Positions 8,887 to 17,940 of a DNA stretch of 64,000 nucleotides are shown in pieces; position 1 is the first letter of the stretch, and each line of letters opens with the position of its first letter. The position numbers were made by a program, and so were the translations under genes. The stretch comes from Nocardiopsis coralli. GTDB lineage: Bacteria; Actinomycetota; Actinomycetes; Streptosporangiales; Streptosporangiaceae. The stretch spans positions 296,265-360,264 of the forward strand of contig NZ_JADBGI010000003.1 of assembly GCF_014892575.1 (NCBI RefSeq). The letters run 5' to 3'. Under the pieces are notes generated by a model, which saw only the letters and a program-made list of their open reading frames with translations, was not told the DNA's origin and did not search any database.

Positions 8887-9632
8887 CGTGCACCCCCGCC
8901 GTGCTCCACACCGGAGCCGCGCGGCGGCGGGACGCGGCCCTCGTTCACACCGACCACCGGCAGCGCCGTGCGTCCGCCGTAGGCCTCCAGCCCGACGTTC
9001 TCGGCGGGCGGGCCCTGCGCGGCCAGGCGCTGGACGGCCTCGCGGTCGGCGGTGCTCTGGACCGGAAGGGTCTGTGCGACGGCGTCCACGACCTGCGTGT
9101 ACGGGGTTCCATGGTCCCGGAGGGCCTCCGCGAGCAACTCCAAACCCGGCCGGAACCGCAGCAAAAGGTCCTGCCCGGAGTCGTTGTCGCCGCGGGCCGC
9201 GAACTCGAGGATCACCGCGAGGTGGTCGGGCAGCTCGCGCGTGGAGACCTCCCAGCCCGCCTCGGCGTAGACCCGCTTGACCTCGGCCAGGGCGTGGCCG
9301 CGGCGCCGGGTGTCGCCGTCGGTGTAGTAGGTCATGTGCAGGGCGCGGCGCCGGCGCATGTCGAAGACCTCGACGTAGTGCCGGCACAGCTCGAGCTCGG
9401 GCGTGCTCGCGGCGTGGTCGCAGAACTCCATGAGCGCCGCGCGCACGGTCCCCCGCGGGAGTTCGGCGACGGCCCGGGTGACCAGCGGAAGCCGCTCGAA
9501 GAAACCCTCGTCCGGGTATCCGAGCAGGACCGACGCGGCCTGGTGGGTGACCGCCCTGCGGTGGGCACGGCGGGCGGCCCGGCCGGCGCCGAGCCAGCCG
9601 GGCCGTCCCCCGGAGTCGGTGGTGGTACTCAC
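8883..9632 (-). CDS. narJ: Nitrate reductase molybdenum cofactor assembly chaperone NarJ
   Basis: 249-residue TorD/NarJ-type chaperone that binds the NarG N-terminus and delays membrane docking until the Mo-bisMGD cofactor is in place; it is not part of the mature enzyme. Family features are the N-terminal ASVLLGYPDEGF, the YVEVFDMRRRRALHMTYY segment and RELPDHLAVILEFAA. The C-terminal 50 residues are Gly/Pro-rich and probably disordered. It overlaps narH and narI by 4 bp on each side, which suggests tight translational coupling. Confidence 0.95.
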   Translation of the reverse strand: MSTTTDSGGRPGWLGAGRAARRAHRRAVTHQAASVLLGYPDEGFFERLPLVTRAVAELPRGTVRAALMEFCDHAASTPELELCRHYVEVFDMRRRRALHMTYYTDGDTRRRGHALAEVKRVYAEAGWEVSTRELPDHLAVILEFAARGDNDSGQDLLLRFRPGLELLAEALRDHGTPYTQVVDAVAQTLPVQSTADREAVQRLAAQGPPAENVGLEAYGGRTALPVVGVNEGRVPPPRGSGVEHGGGAR

Positions 9633-11386
9633 GTGGAACCCCCCTCACGCGGTGTGCGGGGCTGGTCCCCGCCACCGTGGTCCTCGGTGCTCCCGCTCTG
9701 GTTCGGCGGGAAGAGTCCGTCTGGGCGGCCGTTGCCGTCCCAGTTGAGCAGGTTGACGCGGCCTTCACCGGTCGGAACCTGGGCGTCGGAGGTCTGTCGT
9801 CCCTGCAGGGCGTGGAAGTTCTCCACCGTGGCCGCCTGCGGTTGCCCCGAGGCCTCGCCGAAGGGCACCTGGCCCGCACCGCCCATGCCGGGGCCGCCCT
9901 CGAAGTCGAGGTCGCAGCCGATCTCCTCGATCGCGCCCCGGTCGGCCTCGTCGACCCCGTAGGCGGTGGGGATGACGTACCGGTCGTCGTACTTGGCCAG
10001 CGCCAGGAGCCTGTACATCTCCTCGATCTGGTCACCGGTCATGCCGACGTCGGAGGCGATGGACTCGTCGCGTTCCCGCCCCAGGTTGATCTCGCGCATG
10101 TAGGAGCGCATCGCCGCCAGGCGGCGCAGAACCCTGCGGACCGGTCCGGTGTCGCCCGCTGTGAACAGCTCCGCCAGGTACTCGATCGGGATCCGCAGGG
10201 TGTCGATGGCGCCGAACAGGTTCGGTGCGCTCTCCCCGTCGTGACCGGTGCTGGTGAGCGTGTCCACGACCGGCGACAGCGGCGGGATGTACCAGACCAT
10301 CGGCATCGTGCGGTACTCCGGGTGCAACGGCAGAGCGACCCGGAACCGCTTGGCGAGGGTGTAGATCGGCGAACGGGCAGCCGAGTCCACCCAGCGGTCC
10401 GGGATGCCGTCGCGGCGGGCGGCGGCGCGCACGGCCGGGTCGCTCGGGTCGAGGAACACGTCGAGCTGGGACTCGTACAGGTCGTGCTCGTCCTCGACGG
10501 AGGCCGCCTCCTCCACCCGGTCGGCGTCGTAGAGGATGACGCCCAGGTAGCGCAGGCGGCCCACGCAGGTCTCCGAGCAGATGGTGGGCATGCCCACCTC
10601 GACCCTCGGATAACAGAGCGTGCACTTCTCGGCCTTGCCCGTCTTGTGGTTGAAGTAGATCTTCTTGTACGGGCAGCCGGTGACACACATGCGCCAGCCC
10701 CGGCAGCGGTCCTGGTCGACGAGGACGATGCCGTCCTCGCTGCGCTTGTACAGGGCGCCGCTGGGGCAGGTGGCCACACACGCGGGGTTGAGGCAGTGCT
10801 CGCAGATCCGCGGCAGGTAGAACATGAAGGTCTCCTCGAAGGAGAACCTCACCTGGTCGCCGAGGGTCTGCACGATCGGGTCCTGGCGGGCCAGCTCGGG
10901 GCCGCCGCCCAGGTCGTCGTCCCAGTTGGCGCTCCACTCCACCTTCATCGGTTCGCCGGTCAGGGCCGAACGCGGCGTCGCCACCGGGATGTCGTCACCC
11001 AGCGGCGCGTTGATGAGGGTGTCGTAGTCGTAGGTCCAGGGTTCGTAGTAGTCCTGCAGCGAGGGCATGACCGGGTTCGCGAAGATCGTCGCGAGCCGCT
11101 TGAGGCGCCCTCCCGCGCGCGGCACGAGCTTACCGTTGGGCTTGCGTACCCAGCCGCCCTTCCACTTCTCCTGGTCCTGATAGGTGCGCGGGTACCCCTG
11201 GCCGGGCCGGGTCTCGACGTTGTTGAACCACGCGTACTCGACACCCGGACGGTTGGTCCAGGCCTGCTTGCAGGTGACCGAGCAGGTATGGCACCCGATG
11301 CATTTGTCGAGGTTCATGACCATGGCGACCTGCGCCATGACCCTGCCGATGGGGCGTCCTCCGGCGTCGGCGGTCTGTTCTGACAT
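9629..11386 (-). CDS. narH: Respiratory nitrate reductase beta subunit NarH
   Basis: 585-residue iron-sulfur electron-transfer subunit. Cysteine clusters are visible: CIGCHTCSVTC near residue 29, CEHCLNPACVATC near 197, CRGWRMCVTGC near 229, and CTLC followed by CSETC. The Trp in CRGWRMC marks the [3Fe-4S] cluster typical of NarH. A Pro/Gly-rich C-terminal tail of about 80 residues follows. The ATG at 11386 shares its A with the narG TGA stop (TGATG), so the reading frame that continues upstream is not the true N-terminus. Confidence 0.96.
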   Translation of the reverse strand: MSEQTADAGGRPIGRVMAQVAMVMNLDKCIGCHTCSVTCKQAWTNRPGVEYAWFNNVETRPGQGYPRTYQDQEKWKGGWVRKPNGKLVPRAGGRLKRLATIFANPVMPSLQDYYEPWTYDYDTLINAPLGDDIPVATPRSALTGEPMKVEWSANWDDDLGGGPELARQDPIVQTLGDQVRFSFEETFMFYLPRICEHCLNPACVATCPSGALYKRSEDGIVLVDQDRCRGWRMCVTGCPYKKIYFNHKTGKAEKCTLCYPRVEVGMPTICSETCVGRLRYLGVILYDADRVEEAASVEDEHDLYESQLDVFLDPSDPAVRAAARRDGIPDRWVDSAARSPIYTLAKRFRVALPLHPEYRTMPMVWYIPPLSPVVDTLTSTGHDGESAPNLFGAIDTLRIPIEYLAELFTAGDTGPVRRVLRRLAAMRSYMREINLGRERDESIASDVGMTGDQIEEMYRLLALAKYDDRYVIPTAYGVDEADRGAIEEIGCDLDFEGGPGMGGAGQVPFGEASGQPQAATVENFHALQGRQTSDAQVPTGEGRVNLLNWDGNGRPDGLFPPNQSGSTEDHGGGDQPRTPREGGST

Positions 11387-14300
11387 CAGTAGCGCACCTC
11401 CGTCGTCCGCTTGCGCACGACCGTGACCTCGTCGCGCTGGTTGCCGGTGGGGCCGAGGTAGTTGAAGGCGTAGGTGAACTGCGCGTATCCGCCGATGAGG
11501 TGGGTGGGTTTGACCAGGAGCCGGGTCAGGGAGTTGTGGATTCCGCCCCGGGTGCCCGTCGTCTCCGTCTTCGGGACGTCGATCGTGCGTTCCTGCGCGT
11601 GGTACATGTACACGGTCCCGGTGGGCATGCGGTGCGAGACGACGAGGCGGGCGGCGACCACACCGTTGCGGTTGACGGCCTCCACCCAGTCGTTGTCTGC
11701 GGCCCCGATGGAACGGGCGTCGTCCACGCTCATCCAGATCGTCGGGCCACCGCGCGAGAGCGTCTGCATCAGGAGGTTGTCCTGGTACTCGGAGTGGATC
11801 GACCACTTCGAGTGCGGGGTCAGGTACCGGACGACGACCTCGCGCTGCCCCTTCGGCCCGATGCGTGGCTCACCGAACAGGCGGTTGATGTCCAGCGGGG
11901 GCCGGTAGACCGGCAGCGCCTCACCGAACTCGTGCATCCAGTCGTGGTCGAGGTAGAAGTGCTGGCGCCCGGTGAGGGTGTGCCAGGGTTTGTCGTGCTC
12001 GAGGTTGATGGTGAAGGGCGAGTAGCGGCGGTCCGGTGCCTCCTTGCCCGACCACTCGGGGCTGGTGCCCACCGGGGTGGGCCCGCGCCGGGCGTTGTCG
12101 AAGACGACCCGGCGCTCCTCCGACTGCACGGCGAGCACCTCCATGTCGGTGCCGGTGCGCTCGGCCAGGCGGCGGAAGCCCTGCGCGGCGAGGCGGCCGT
12201 TGCTGGTGCCCGACAGCGCCAGGATCGTCTCGCAGGCCTTGATGTCGGTGTCCAGCGACGGCCGCCCGTCCGCCACACCCCCGCGCACGGTGCCGTTGGC
12301 CTTGCGCAGCCACTCGATCTCCTCGTCGGGGGTGAAGGACACACCTTTGACCGCCAGCCCCTTGGACTCCACGAGCGGGCCCAGCGCCGCCATCTTCTGC
12401 GCGATCGCGGAGTAGTTGCGGCGCACGGCGACGATGCCCGGCATGTTCTGGCCCGGCACCGGACGGGTGCCGTCGGCCTTCCAGTCCGAGGGCACCCCGT
12501 GCGGCTGCGCGAGCTCGCCCGGGGTGTCGTGCTGGTGCGGAACGGCGACCAGGTCGGTGACCTCGCCAAGGTGGTCGGCGGCCATCTCGCTGAAGGCCCG
12601 GGCCAGCCCCTGGAAGATGTCGAAGTCGGTGCGCGACTCCCACGGCGGGTCGATCGCCGGGTTGAAGGCGTGCACGAAGGGGTGCATGTCCGTCGTGGAC
12701 AGGTCGTGCTTCTCGTACCAGGTCGCGGCCGGCAGCACGAGGTCCGACAGCAGCGTGGAGCTGGTCATCCGGAAGTCCAGCGACATGAGCAGGTCGAGCT
12801 TGCCCTCGGGCACGTTCTCCCGCCACTCGACCTCGCCGGGGCGGTCCTCCGGCCCGGCCGGTTCCGACTGCAGGTTCGAGCGGGTGCCGAGCAGGTGGCG
12901 CAGGAAGTACTCGTTGCCCTTGGCCGAGGAACCGAACAGGTTCGACCGCCACAGGGTGAGCGTGCGCGGCCAGTTGGCCGGGTCGTCGGGGTCCTCGACC
13001 GCGAACCGCAGCGAACCGGAGGCCAGCTGGTCGGCGACGTAGTTGGCCGGGTCCACACCGCGTTCCTCCGCCTCCCGGCCCAGCGCGACCGGGTTCCGGT
13101 TGAAGGTCGGGAACGACGGCATCCACCCCATGCGCGCCGAGGCGGCGACCAGGTCGGCGGTGTGTTTGCCGCGCACCTTGCCCGGGCCCAGCGGTGAGGC
13201 CAGGGCGTCGGCCCGGTAGGTGTCGTACCGCCACTGGTCGGTGTGCGTGTACCAGTAGGAGGTCCCGGCCATGAAACGCGGCGGCCTCGACCAGTCGGCC
13301 GCCGACGCGTAGGCCGCCCACCCGGAGCTGGTGCGGCACTTCTCCTGGCCGACGTAGTGCGCCCACCCGCCGCCGTTGACGCCCTGGCAGCCGGTGAGCA
13401 GCAGCAGCGACAGGAACGCACGGTAGTGGTTCTCGCCGTGGAACCACTGGTTGGTGCCGGCGCCGAGCACGATCATGGCCCGGCCGCCGCTCTCGTCCGC
13501 GGTCGCCGCGAACTCCCGCGCGATCCGGACCGCCTTGTCCGCCGAGACCCCCGTCAGCTCCGCCTGCCAGGCCGGCGTGCACGCGCCGTCCGGGTCGTCG
13601 TACCCGGACGGCCACTCCCCCGGGAGCCCGTCGCGCCCCACCCCGTACTGGGCGAGCAGCAGGTCGAAGACGGTCGTGACCAGGCGCCCGCCCACGCGGC
13701 GCACCGGAACCCCGCGGGTCTGGACCTCGCCCTCGCCGCCGGGGTTGTCGAACCGGGTCAGGGCGACCTCGGCGGCCTCCCCGCCCTCCTCGTAGAAGGT
13801 CAGCTCCGGGGTACGGCCCTCCAGGTCGAGGTTCCAGCGGCCGCCCTCCTCACCCCACCGGTGGCCGACGGAGCCGTTCGGGGCGACCGGGGCCGACTCC
13901 CCCTGCGGCCAGAACACCGGCTTCCACTCGGCGTTCGCGGTGTCGGCGCCCTCCGCCAGGTCCTCGGCGGTGACGAACTTGCCCGGGACCAGGCGGCCGT
14001 CGCGCTCCTCCAACCCCACCAGGAACGGCAGGTCGGTGTAGGAGCGCACGTAGGAGTCGAACGAGGCCGTGGAGCGCTCGACGAAGTACTCCTTGAGGAT
14101 CACGTGCCCCATCGCCATCGCCAGGGCCCCGTCGGTGCCGGGCTGGGCGGCCAACCACTCGTCGGCGAACTTCGTGGCGTCGTTGTAGTCCGGGGAGACC
14201 ACGACGACCTTCTGTCCCCGGTAACGGGCCTCGGCCATCCAGTGCGCGTCGGGGGTACGGGTCACCGGGACGTTGGAGCCCCACAGCATCAGATAGGCGG

Positions 14301-15066
14301 CGTCCCACCAGTCACCGGACTCCGGGACGTCGGTCTGGTCGCCGAACACCTGCGGGGAGGCCACCGGGAGGTCGGCGTACCAGTCGTAGAAGGACAGCAT
14401 CGAGCCGCCCAGCAGATTCACGAAACGGGCCCCGACACCGTGGGAGACCATCGACATCGCCGGGATCGGGGAGAATCCGGCGATGCGGTCGGGGCCGTAC
14501 TTCTTGATGGTGAGCACGTGAGCGGCGGCGGCGATCTCGAGCGCCTCCTGCCACGACACCCGCACCAGGCCGCCCTTGCCGCGGGCGCTCTGGTACCGGC
14601 TGCGTTTGTCGGCGTCGGTGGTGATCTCCTCCCACGCCAGCACCGGATCGCCCAGCCGCCGCCGCGCCTCGCGGTACATCTCGATCAGCACACCGCGCGC
14701 GTACGGATAACGCACGCGCGCGGGAGAATAGGTGTACCAGGAAAAGGCGGCGCCGCGCGGGCACCCGCGCGGTTCGTACTCGGGGCGGTCGGGGCCCACC
14801 GAGGGATAATCGGTCGCCTGTGTTTCCCAGGTAATGATTCCGTCTTTGACGTAGACGTCCCAGGAACAAGAACCTGTGCAGTTCACCCCGTGGGTGGAAC
14901 GCACCACCCGGTCATGGCTCCAGCGGTCGCGGTAGAACACATCACCTTCACGGCCACCGCTCCTGACCTGGGCACGGGTTCCGTCCAAGGGTTCCGATCG
15001 GGTCAGGTGGTTCCCCACCCTGAGCAGTGCGTCGGCGGCCCCGCCGCGTTTACCCCGATCCGCCAT
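11386..15066 (-). CDS. narG: Respiratory nitrate reductase alpha subunit NarG
   Basis: About 1226 residues, the usual size. Catalytic Mo-bisMGD subunit reducing nitrate to nitrite in the cytoplasm with menaquinol electrons. The N-terminal FS0 cluster ligands are in HGVNCTGSC plus a downstream CPRG, with His replacing the first Cys as expected for NarG. The Mo-ligand region (SFYDWYADLP) and the C-terminal PTHLIGGYAQFTYAFNY are present. The ATG at 15066 is preferred: an in-frame GTG at 15132 adds 22 residues but lies in the AT-richer divergent promoter gap and has no ribosome site. Divergent from narK. Confidence 0.96.
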   Translation of the reverse strand: MADRGKRGGAADALLRVGNHLTRSEPLDGTRAQVRSGGREGDVFYRDRWSHDRVVRSTHGVNCTGSCSWDVYVKDGIITWETQATDYPSVGPDRPEYEPRGCPRGAAFSWYTYSPARVRYPYARGVLIEMYREARRRLGDPVLAWEEITTDADKRSRYQSARGKGGLVRVSWQEALEIAAAAHVLTIKKYGPDRIAGFSPIPAMSMVSHGVGARFVNLLGGSMLSFYDWYADLPVASPQVFGDQTDVPESGDWWDAAYLMLWGSNVPVTRTPDAHWMAEARYRGQKVVVVSPDYNDATKFADEWLAAQPGTDGALAMAMGHVILKEYFVERSTASFDSYVRSYTDLPFLVGLEERDGRLVPGKFVTAEDLAEGADTANAEWKPVFWPQGESAPVAPNGSVGHRWGEEGGRWNLDLEGRTPELTFYEEGGEAAEVALTRFDNPGGEGEVQTRGVPVRRVGGRLVTTVFDLLLAQYGVGRDGLPGEWPSGYDDPDGACTPAWQAELTGVSADKAVRIAREFAATADESGGRAMIVLGAGTNQWFHGENHYRAFLSLLLLTGCQGVNGGGWAHYVGQEKCRTSSGWAAYASAADWSRPPRFMAGTSYWYTHTDQWRYDTYRADALASPLGPGKVRGKHTADLVAASARMGWMPSFPTFNRNPVALGREAEERGVDPANYVADQLASGSLRFAVEDPDDPANWPRTLTLWRSNLFGSSAKGNEYFLRHLLGTRSNLQSEPAGPEDRPGEVEWRENVPEGKLDLLMSLDFRMTSSTLLSDLVLPAATWYEKHDLSTTDMHPFVHAFNPAIDPPWESRTDFDIFQGLARAFSEMAADHLGEVTDLVAVPHQHDTPGELAQPHGVPSDWKADGTRPVPGQNMPGIVAVRRNYSAIAQKMAALGPLVESKGLAVKGVSFTPDEEIEWLRKANGTVRGGVADGRPSLDTDIKACETILALSGTSNGRLAAQGFRRLAERTGTDMEVLAVQSEERRVVFDNARRGPTPVGTSPEWSGKEAPDRRYSPFTINLEHDKPWHTLTGRQHFYLDHDWMHEFGEALPVYRPPLDINRLFGEPRIGPKGQREVVVRYLTPHSKWSIHSEYQDNLLMQTLSRGGPTIWMSVDDARSIGAADNDWVEAVNRNGVVAARLVVSHRMPTGTVYMYHAQERTIDVPKTETTGTRGGIHNSLTRLLVKPTHLIGGYAQFTYAFNYLGPTGNQRDEVTVVRKRTTEVRY

Positions 15067-15230
15067 GACGAATACACCCCGTTTGTTCGCGCATTGCCCG
15101 TGCAGTACCGGCCAAAGTTCATCAGTGGCCACATTCCGTTAATGAATATGCCTTGTGCGGAGCAGAAGTCACGTACCCCACACCGCATTCGGGCACAATC
15201 GGCGCAGATCGTCGAATGGAAGGGGGCGCC

Positions 15231-16427
15231 ATGCGATCGGAAACCGCCGAACGCGGGAGCCGGACCACCGGAACGGCCGGGGCCAACCTCGCACTGGCGA
15301 CAGCGGCCTTCGCGCTCACCTTTTGGGCGTGGAACCTCATCGGGCCGTTGTCCCGGACCTACTCCGAGAACCTGAACCTCACCCCGACACAGACGTCGAT
15401 CCTCGTGGCGTTCCCCGTGCTGGTGGGCTCGCTCGGCCGGATCCCCATCGGTGTGCTCACCGACCGCTACGGCGGCCGGCTCATGTTCACGATCGTGTGT
15501 TTCGTGAGCATCGTCCCGACCTTCCTGGTCGGCATCTCCGAGCACTCCTACACGATGCTGCTGGTGTGGGGCTTCTTCCTCGGTATCGCCGGTACCTCGT
15601 TCGCGATCGGGATCCCGTTCGTCAACGCCTGGTACTCGGCCGGGCGGCGCGGGTTCGCGACCGGTGTGTTCGGCGCGGGCATGGGCGGTACGGCGCTGTC
15701 GGCGTTCCTGACACCCCGCATGGTCGAGGCCATGGGGGTGTTCGTCTCCCACTTGATCATGTGCGTGGTGCTGGCCGTCATGGGCGTGGTCATGTGGCTG
15801 TTCGCACGCAACGCCCCGTCGTGGAGCCCCCAGACCGAACCGGCGCTGCCGCGCATGCGCGAGGCCATGGGGCTCAAGGCGACCTGGCAGGCGTCGGCGC
15901 TGTACGCGCTCGTCTTCGGCGGTTTCGTCGCGTTCTCGACCTACCTGCCGACCCTGCTGACCTCGGTGTACCAGTTCGCGCAGACCGACGCGGGCCTGCG
16001 TACGGCCGGCTTCGCCGTCGCCGCGGTGGCCGCGCGCCCGGTCGGCGGGATCCTGTCGGACCGGATCGGTCCGGTGAAGGTCTGCCTGATCTCGTTCTTC
16101 GGCACGACGGTGATGGCCGTCGTGCTGGCGCTGCACCCGCCGGCGGAGTTCCCGGCGGGTGTGGCGTTCGTGTTCATGGCGATCGTGCTCGGCCTGGGAA
16201 CCGGCGGTGTGTTCGCGCTGGTGGCCGAGGTGGTCGAACCCAAGCGGGTCGGTACGGTGACCGGTCTCGTCGGCGCGGCCGGTGGCCTCGGCGGGTACTT
16301 CCCGCCGCTGGTCATGGGCGTGATCTACCAGGCGACCGGGGCGTACACGATCGGGTTCGTGCTGTTGGCGGCGGTCGCGCTGGCGGTGGCGGTCTACACC
16401 GCGAGGGCGTTCCGCAAGACGTCCTGA
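15231..16427 (+). CDS. narK: Nitrate/nitrite transporter NarK (MFS)
   Basis: 398 residues, 12 predicted helices, NarK/NasA branch of the major facilitator superfamily. Signatures are FAWNLIGPLSRTY-like helix 1 (FWAWNLIGPLS), the loop GRIPIGVLTDRYGGR, and the two glycine-rich nitrate-signature regions (AGTSFAIGIPFVNAWY.., GAAGGLGGYFPP). It imports nitrate or exchanges nitrate for nitrite to serve NarGHI. ATG 15231 follows GGAAGGGGG; the in-frame upstream extension lacks support. The gap to narG (15067-15230) must hold both promoters, but I see no certain regulator site. Confidence 0.94.
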   Translation: MRSETAERGSRTTGTAGANLALATAAFALTFWAWNLIGPLSRTYSENLNLTPTQTSILVAFPVLVGSLGRIPIGVLTDRYGGRLMFTIVCFVSIVPTFLVGISEHSYTMLLVWGFFLGIAGTSFAIGIPFVNAWYSAGRRGFATGVFGAGMGGTALSAFLTPRMVEAMGVFVSHLIMCVVLAVMGVVMWLFARNAPSWSPQTEPALPRMREAMGLKATWQASALYALVFGGFVAFSTYLPTLLTSVYQFAQTDAGLRTAGFAVAAVAARPVGGILSDRIGPVKVCLISFFGTTVMAVVLALHPPAEFPAGVAFVFMAIVLGLGTGGVFALVAEVVEPKRVGTVTGLVGAAGGLGGYFPPLVMGVIYQATGAYTIGFVLLAAVALAVAVYTARAFRKTS

Positions 16428-16512
16428 CGCGCGGGTGGCCAGAGCCGGTGGCGGGGCCGCCGGGCACAAGGGGTCGGTGGGACAGCCGGCCCCTCACGTG
16501 TGTCCCGGTGCT

Positions 16513-17247
16513 TCAGGGGGCGACGTCGCGGGCGCGCACGAGGGCGCCCGCTCGGGTCCCGACCTTGACGCGTTCCAGGGCGCGCACACCCTCGGGCAGG
16601 GCGATGCGGCGGGTCTTGGCGGTGATGACCACGACCGCGTGGCGGGGCAGGACCCCGCCCAGGGAACGCAGCATCGCGCCCACACGGTCCTCCTCGGGGG
16701 CGGATCCTCCCCAGGAGGTCATCTCCCCGTACGGGATGTCGGTGACCACGACGTCGGCGTCGACCGGGTCGGTCAGGGTGAACACGTCGGCGGTGCGGAC
16801 CTCGTGGGGCAGGTCGCCGCCCTGCGAGGCCAGGCCGGCGGCGAGGTCCCGGGCGGCCTCGGCGCGTTCCACGAACTCCACGCGTCCGAAGTCGCGGGCG
16901 GAGCGGCGCAGCTCCTCCTCCCGCGCGGCCAGGCCGTCGGCGGTGAGGAGTTCGAGGTTGCGGGCGGCCAGGGCCACGGCGTCCTCGTCGATGTCGGAGA
17001 CGCGCACGTGGGCGAGGCGGTCGCGGTGAAGCAGGCCCAGCACGGTCGCGAGGTAGCCGCTGCCGCCGCAGGGGTCCCAGAGCCGGACCGGGCTCTCACC
17101 CTGGTCGGTGGTGTGTGCGAGCGCGCGTTGGAGGAGTTCGCTGGCGAGCCGGACCGGGAAACCCGGGAACCCTGGCGCCGAACGCAGCACTTGTCCGCTC
17201 GCCAGTGCAGAGTGGTCGGTCCGCTCGGTGGCGTACCGGTATGCCAC
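16513..17247 (-). CDS. AviRa-like 23S rRNA methyltransferase
   Basis: 244-residue SAM-dependent methyltransferase. It follows AviRa, the avilamycin-resistance enzyme that methylates a 23S rRNA guanine (G2535), along its whole length: N-terminal YRYATER, LRSAPGFPGFPVRLASELLQRAL, the SAM motif WDPCGGSGYLATVLGLLHR, the catalytic-type TDIPYGEMTSW and the ending ALERVKVGTRAGALVRA. GTG 17247 has GAGGGG 7 bases upstream. A longer frame runs into the tRNA-Asp gene and is not real. The role may be intrinsic orthosomycin tolerance or rRNA housekeeping; this is inferred from similarity recalled, not aligned. Confidence 0.88.
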   Translation of the reverse strand: MAYRYATERTDHSALASGQVLRSAPGFPGFPVRLASELLQRALAHTTDQGESPVRLWDPCGGSGYLATVLGLLHRDRLAHVRVSDIDEDAVALAARNLELLTADGLAAREEELRRSARDFGRVEFVERAEAARDLAAGLASQGGDLPHEVRTADVFTLTDPVDADVVVTDIPYGEMTSWGGSAPEEDRVGAMLRSLGGVLPRHAVVVITAKTRRIALPEGVRALERVKVGTRAGALVRARDVAP

Positions 17248-17280
17248 GACCAGTCCCCTCGTCCGATCCCCAGGAAAAGC

Positions 17281-17317
17281 CGAAGGCCCGGTGCCTCTCG
17301 CGGACACCGGGCCTTCG
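17281..17317 (-). terminator. Terminator hairpin after tRNA-Asp
   Basis: Perfect 13-bp inverted repeat CGAAGGCCCGGTG (17281-17293) and CACCGGGCCTTCG (17305-17317), 6 bp past the tRNA 3' end and upstream of the AviRa-like gene. It should separate the two transcripts. Confidence 0.75.
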
Positions 17318-17322
17318 CTGTG

Positions 17323-17397
17323 CGGTCCTGACGGGATTTGAACCCGCGGCCTCCACCTTGACAGGGTGGCGAGCACTCCTAACTGCTCCACAGGACC
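17323..17397 (-). tRNA. tRNA-Asp (GTC), copy 1
   Basis: Cloverleaf read directly: acceptor GGTCCTG/CAGGACC, anticodon stem CCACC/GGTGG around loop CTGTCAA (anticodon GTC), T-loop GGTTCAAATCC, discriminator G. The 3' CCA is not encoded. Identical in sequence to the copy at 21022-21096. Confidence 0.95.
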
Positions 17398-17499
17398 TCG
17401 CTTGCTGCGGTTACTACTCTAGCGCGACTTCGGAGTACTTCGTACCGCCGCCGACCTAGAGTGGGGTCCGAGGCACCGAAACACGAGGAGGACGCGGGC

Positions 17500-17910
17500 G
17501 TGAGCGAGTCCCAGCCGGCCCTGCCGAGCGGCCCCGACAGCACCCGGATCGACCGTTGGCTGTGGGCCGTGCGCCTCACCAAGACACGCTCCGACGCCGC
17601 TCAGGCCTGCCGTGGCGGGCATGTGCGCGTCAACGGGCGTCCCGCGAAACCGGCCACCGGGGTCAAGGCCGGCGACGAGGTGAGGGTGCGGCTGCACGGA
17701 CGGACCCGGCTCGTCGATGTGAGTCACGTCATCGTGAAAAGGGTCGGGGCTCCCGTCGCGACGCGGTGCTACGTGGACCGCAGCCCCACGCCGCCCGCAC
17801 CGGAGGCGCGGGGTCCGGTGCTCAAGCGCGACCGCGGCGCGGGACGTCCGACCAAGAAGGACCGCCGCCAGCTGGAGAAGCTGCGTTCGGAGCTGCCAAC
17901 GGAGCTGTGA
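17500..17910 (+). CDS. S4-domain RNA-binding protein (Hsp15/HslR-like)
   Basis: 136 residues. The S4 fold begins with RIDRWLWAVRLTKTRSDAAQACRGGHVRVNG and is followed by a basic C-terminal tail (KRDRGAGRPTKKDRRQLEKLR). This matches the HslR group, which in Escherichia coli binds stalled 50S subunits carrying a nascent chain and helps recycle them. GTG 17500 is preceded by GAGGAGG at a good distance. Monocistronic, with its own upstream region after the tRNA-Asp. Confidence 0.9.
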   Translation: MSESQPALPSGPDSTRIDRWLWAVRLTKTRSDAAQACRGGHVRVNGRPAKPATGVKAGDEVRVRLHGRTRLVDVSHVIVKRVGAPVATRCYVDRSPTPPAPEARGPVLKRDRGAGRPTKKDRRQLEKLRSELPTEL

Positions 17911-17940
17911 CCCCGGGGCCCGCTCGGCGTCGGCCGGGTG

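Noticed and set aside
9677..13197. Long plus-strand frames opposite narH and narG
   Set aside because: Antisense shadows; the minus-strand genes have clear family motifs.
17248..17391. N-terminal extension of the AviRa-like protein
   Set aside because: It would translate the tRNA-Asp gene and the terminator hairpin; the same false extension appears at the second tRNA-Asp.
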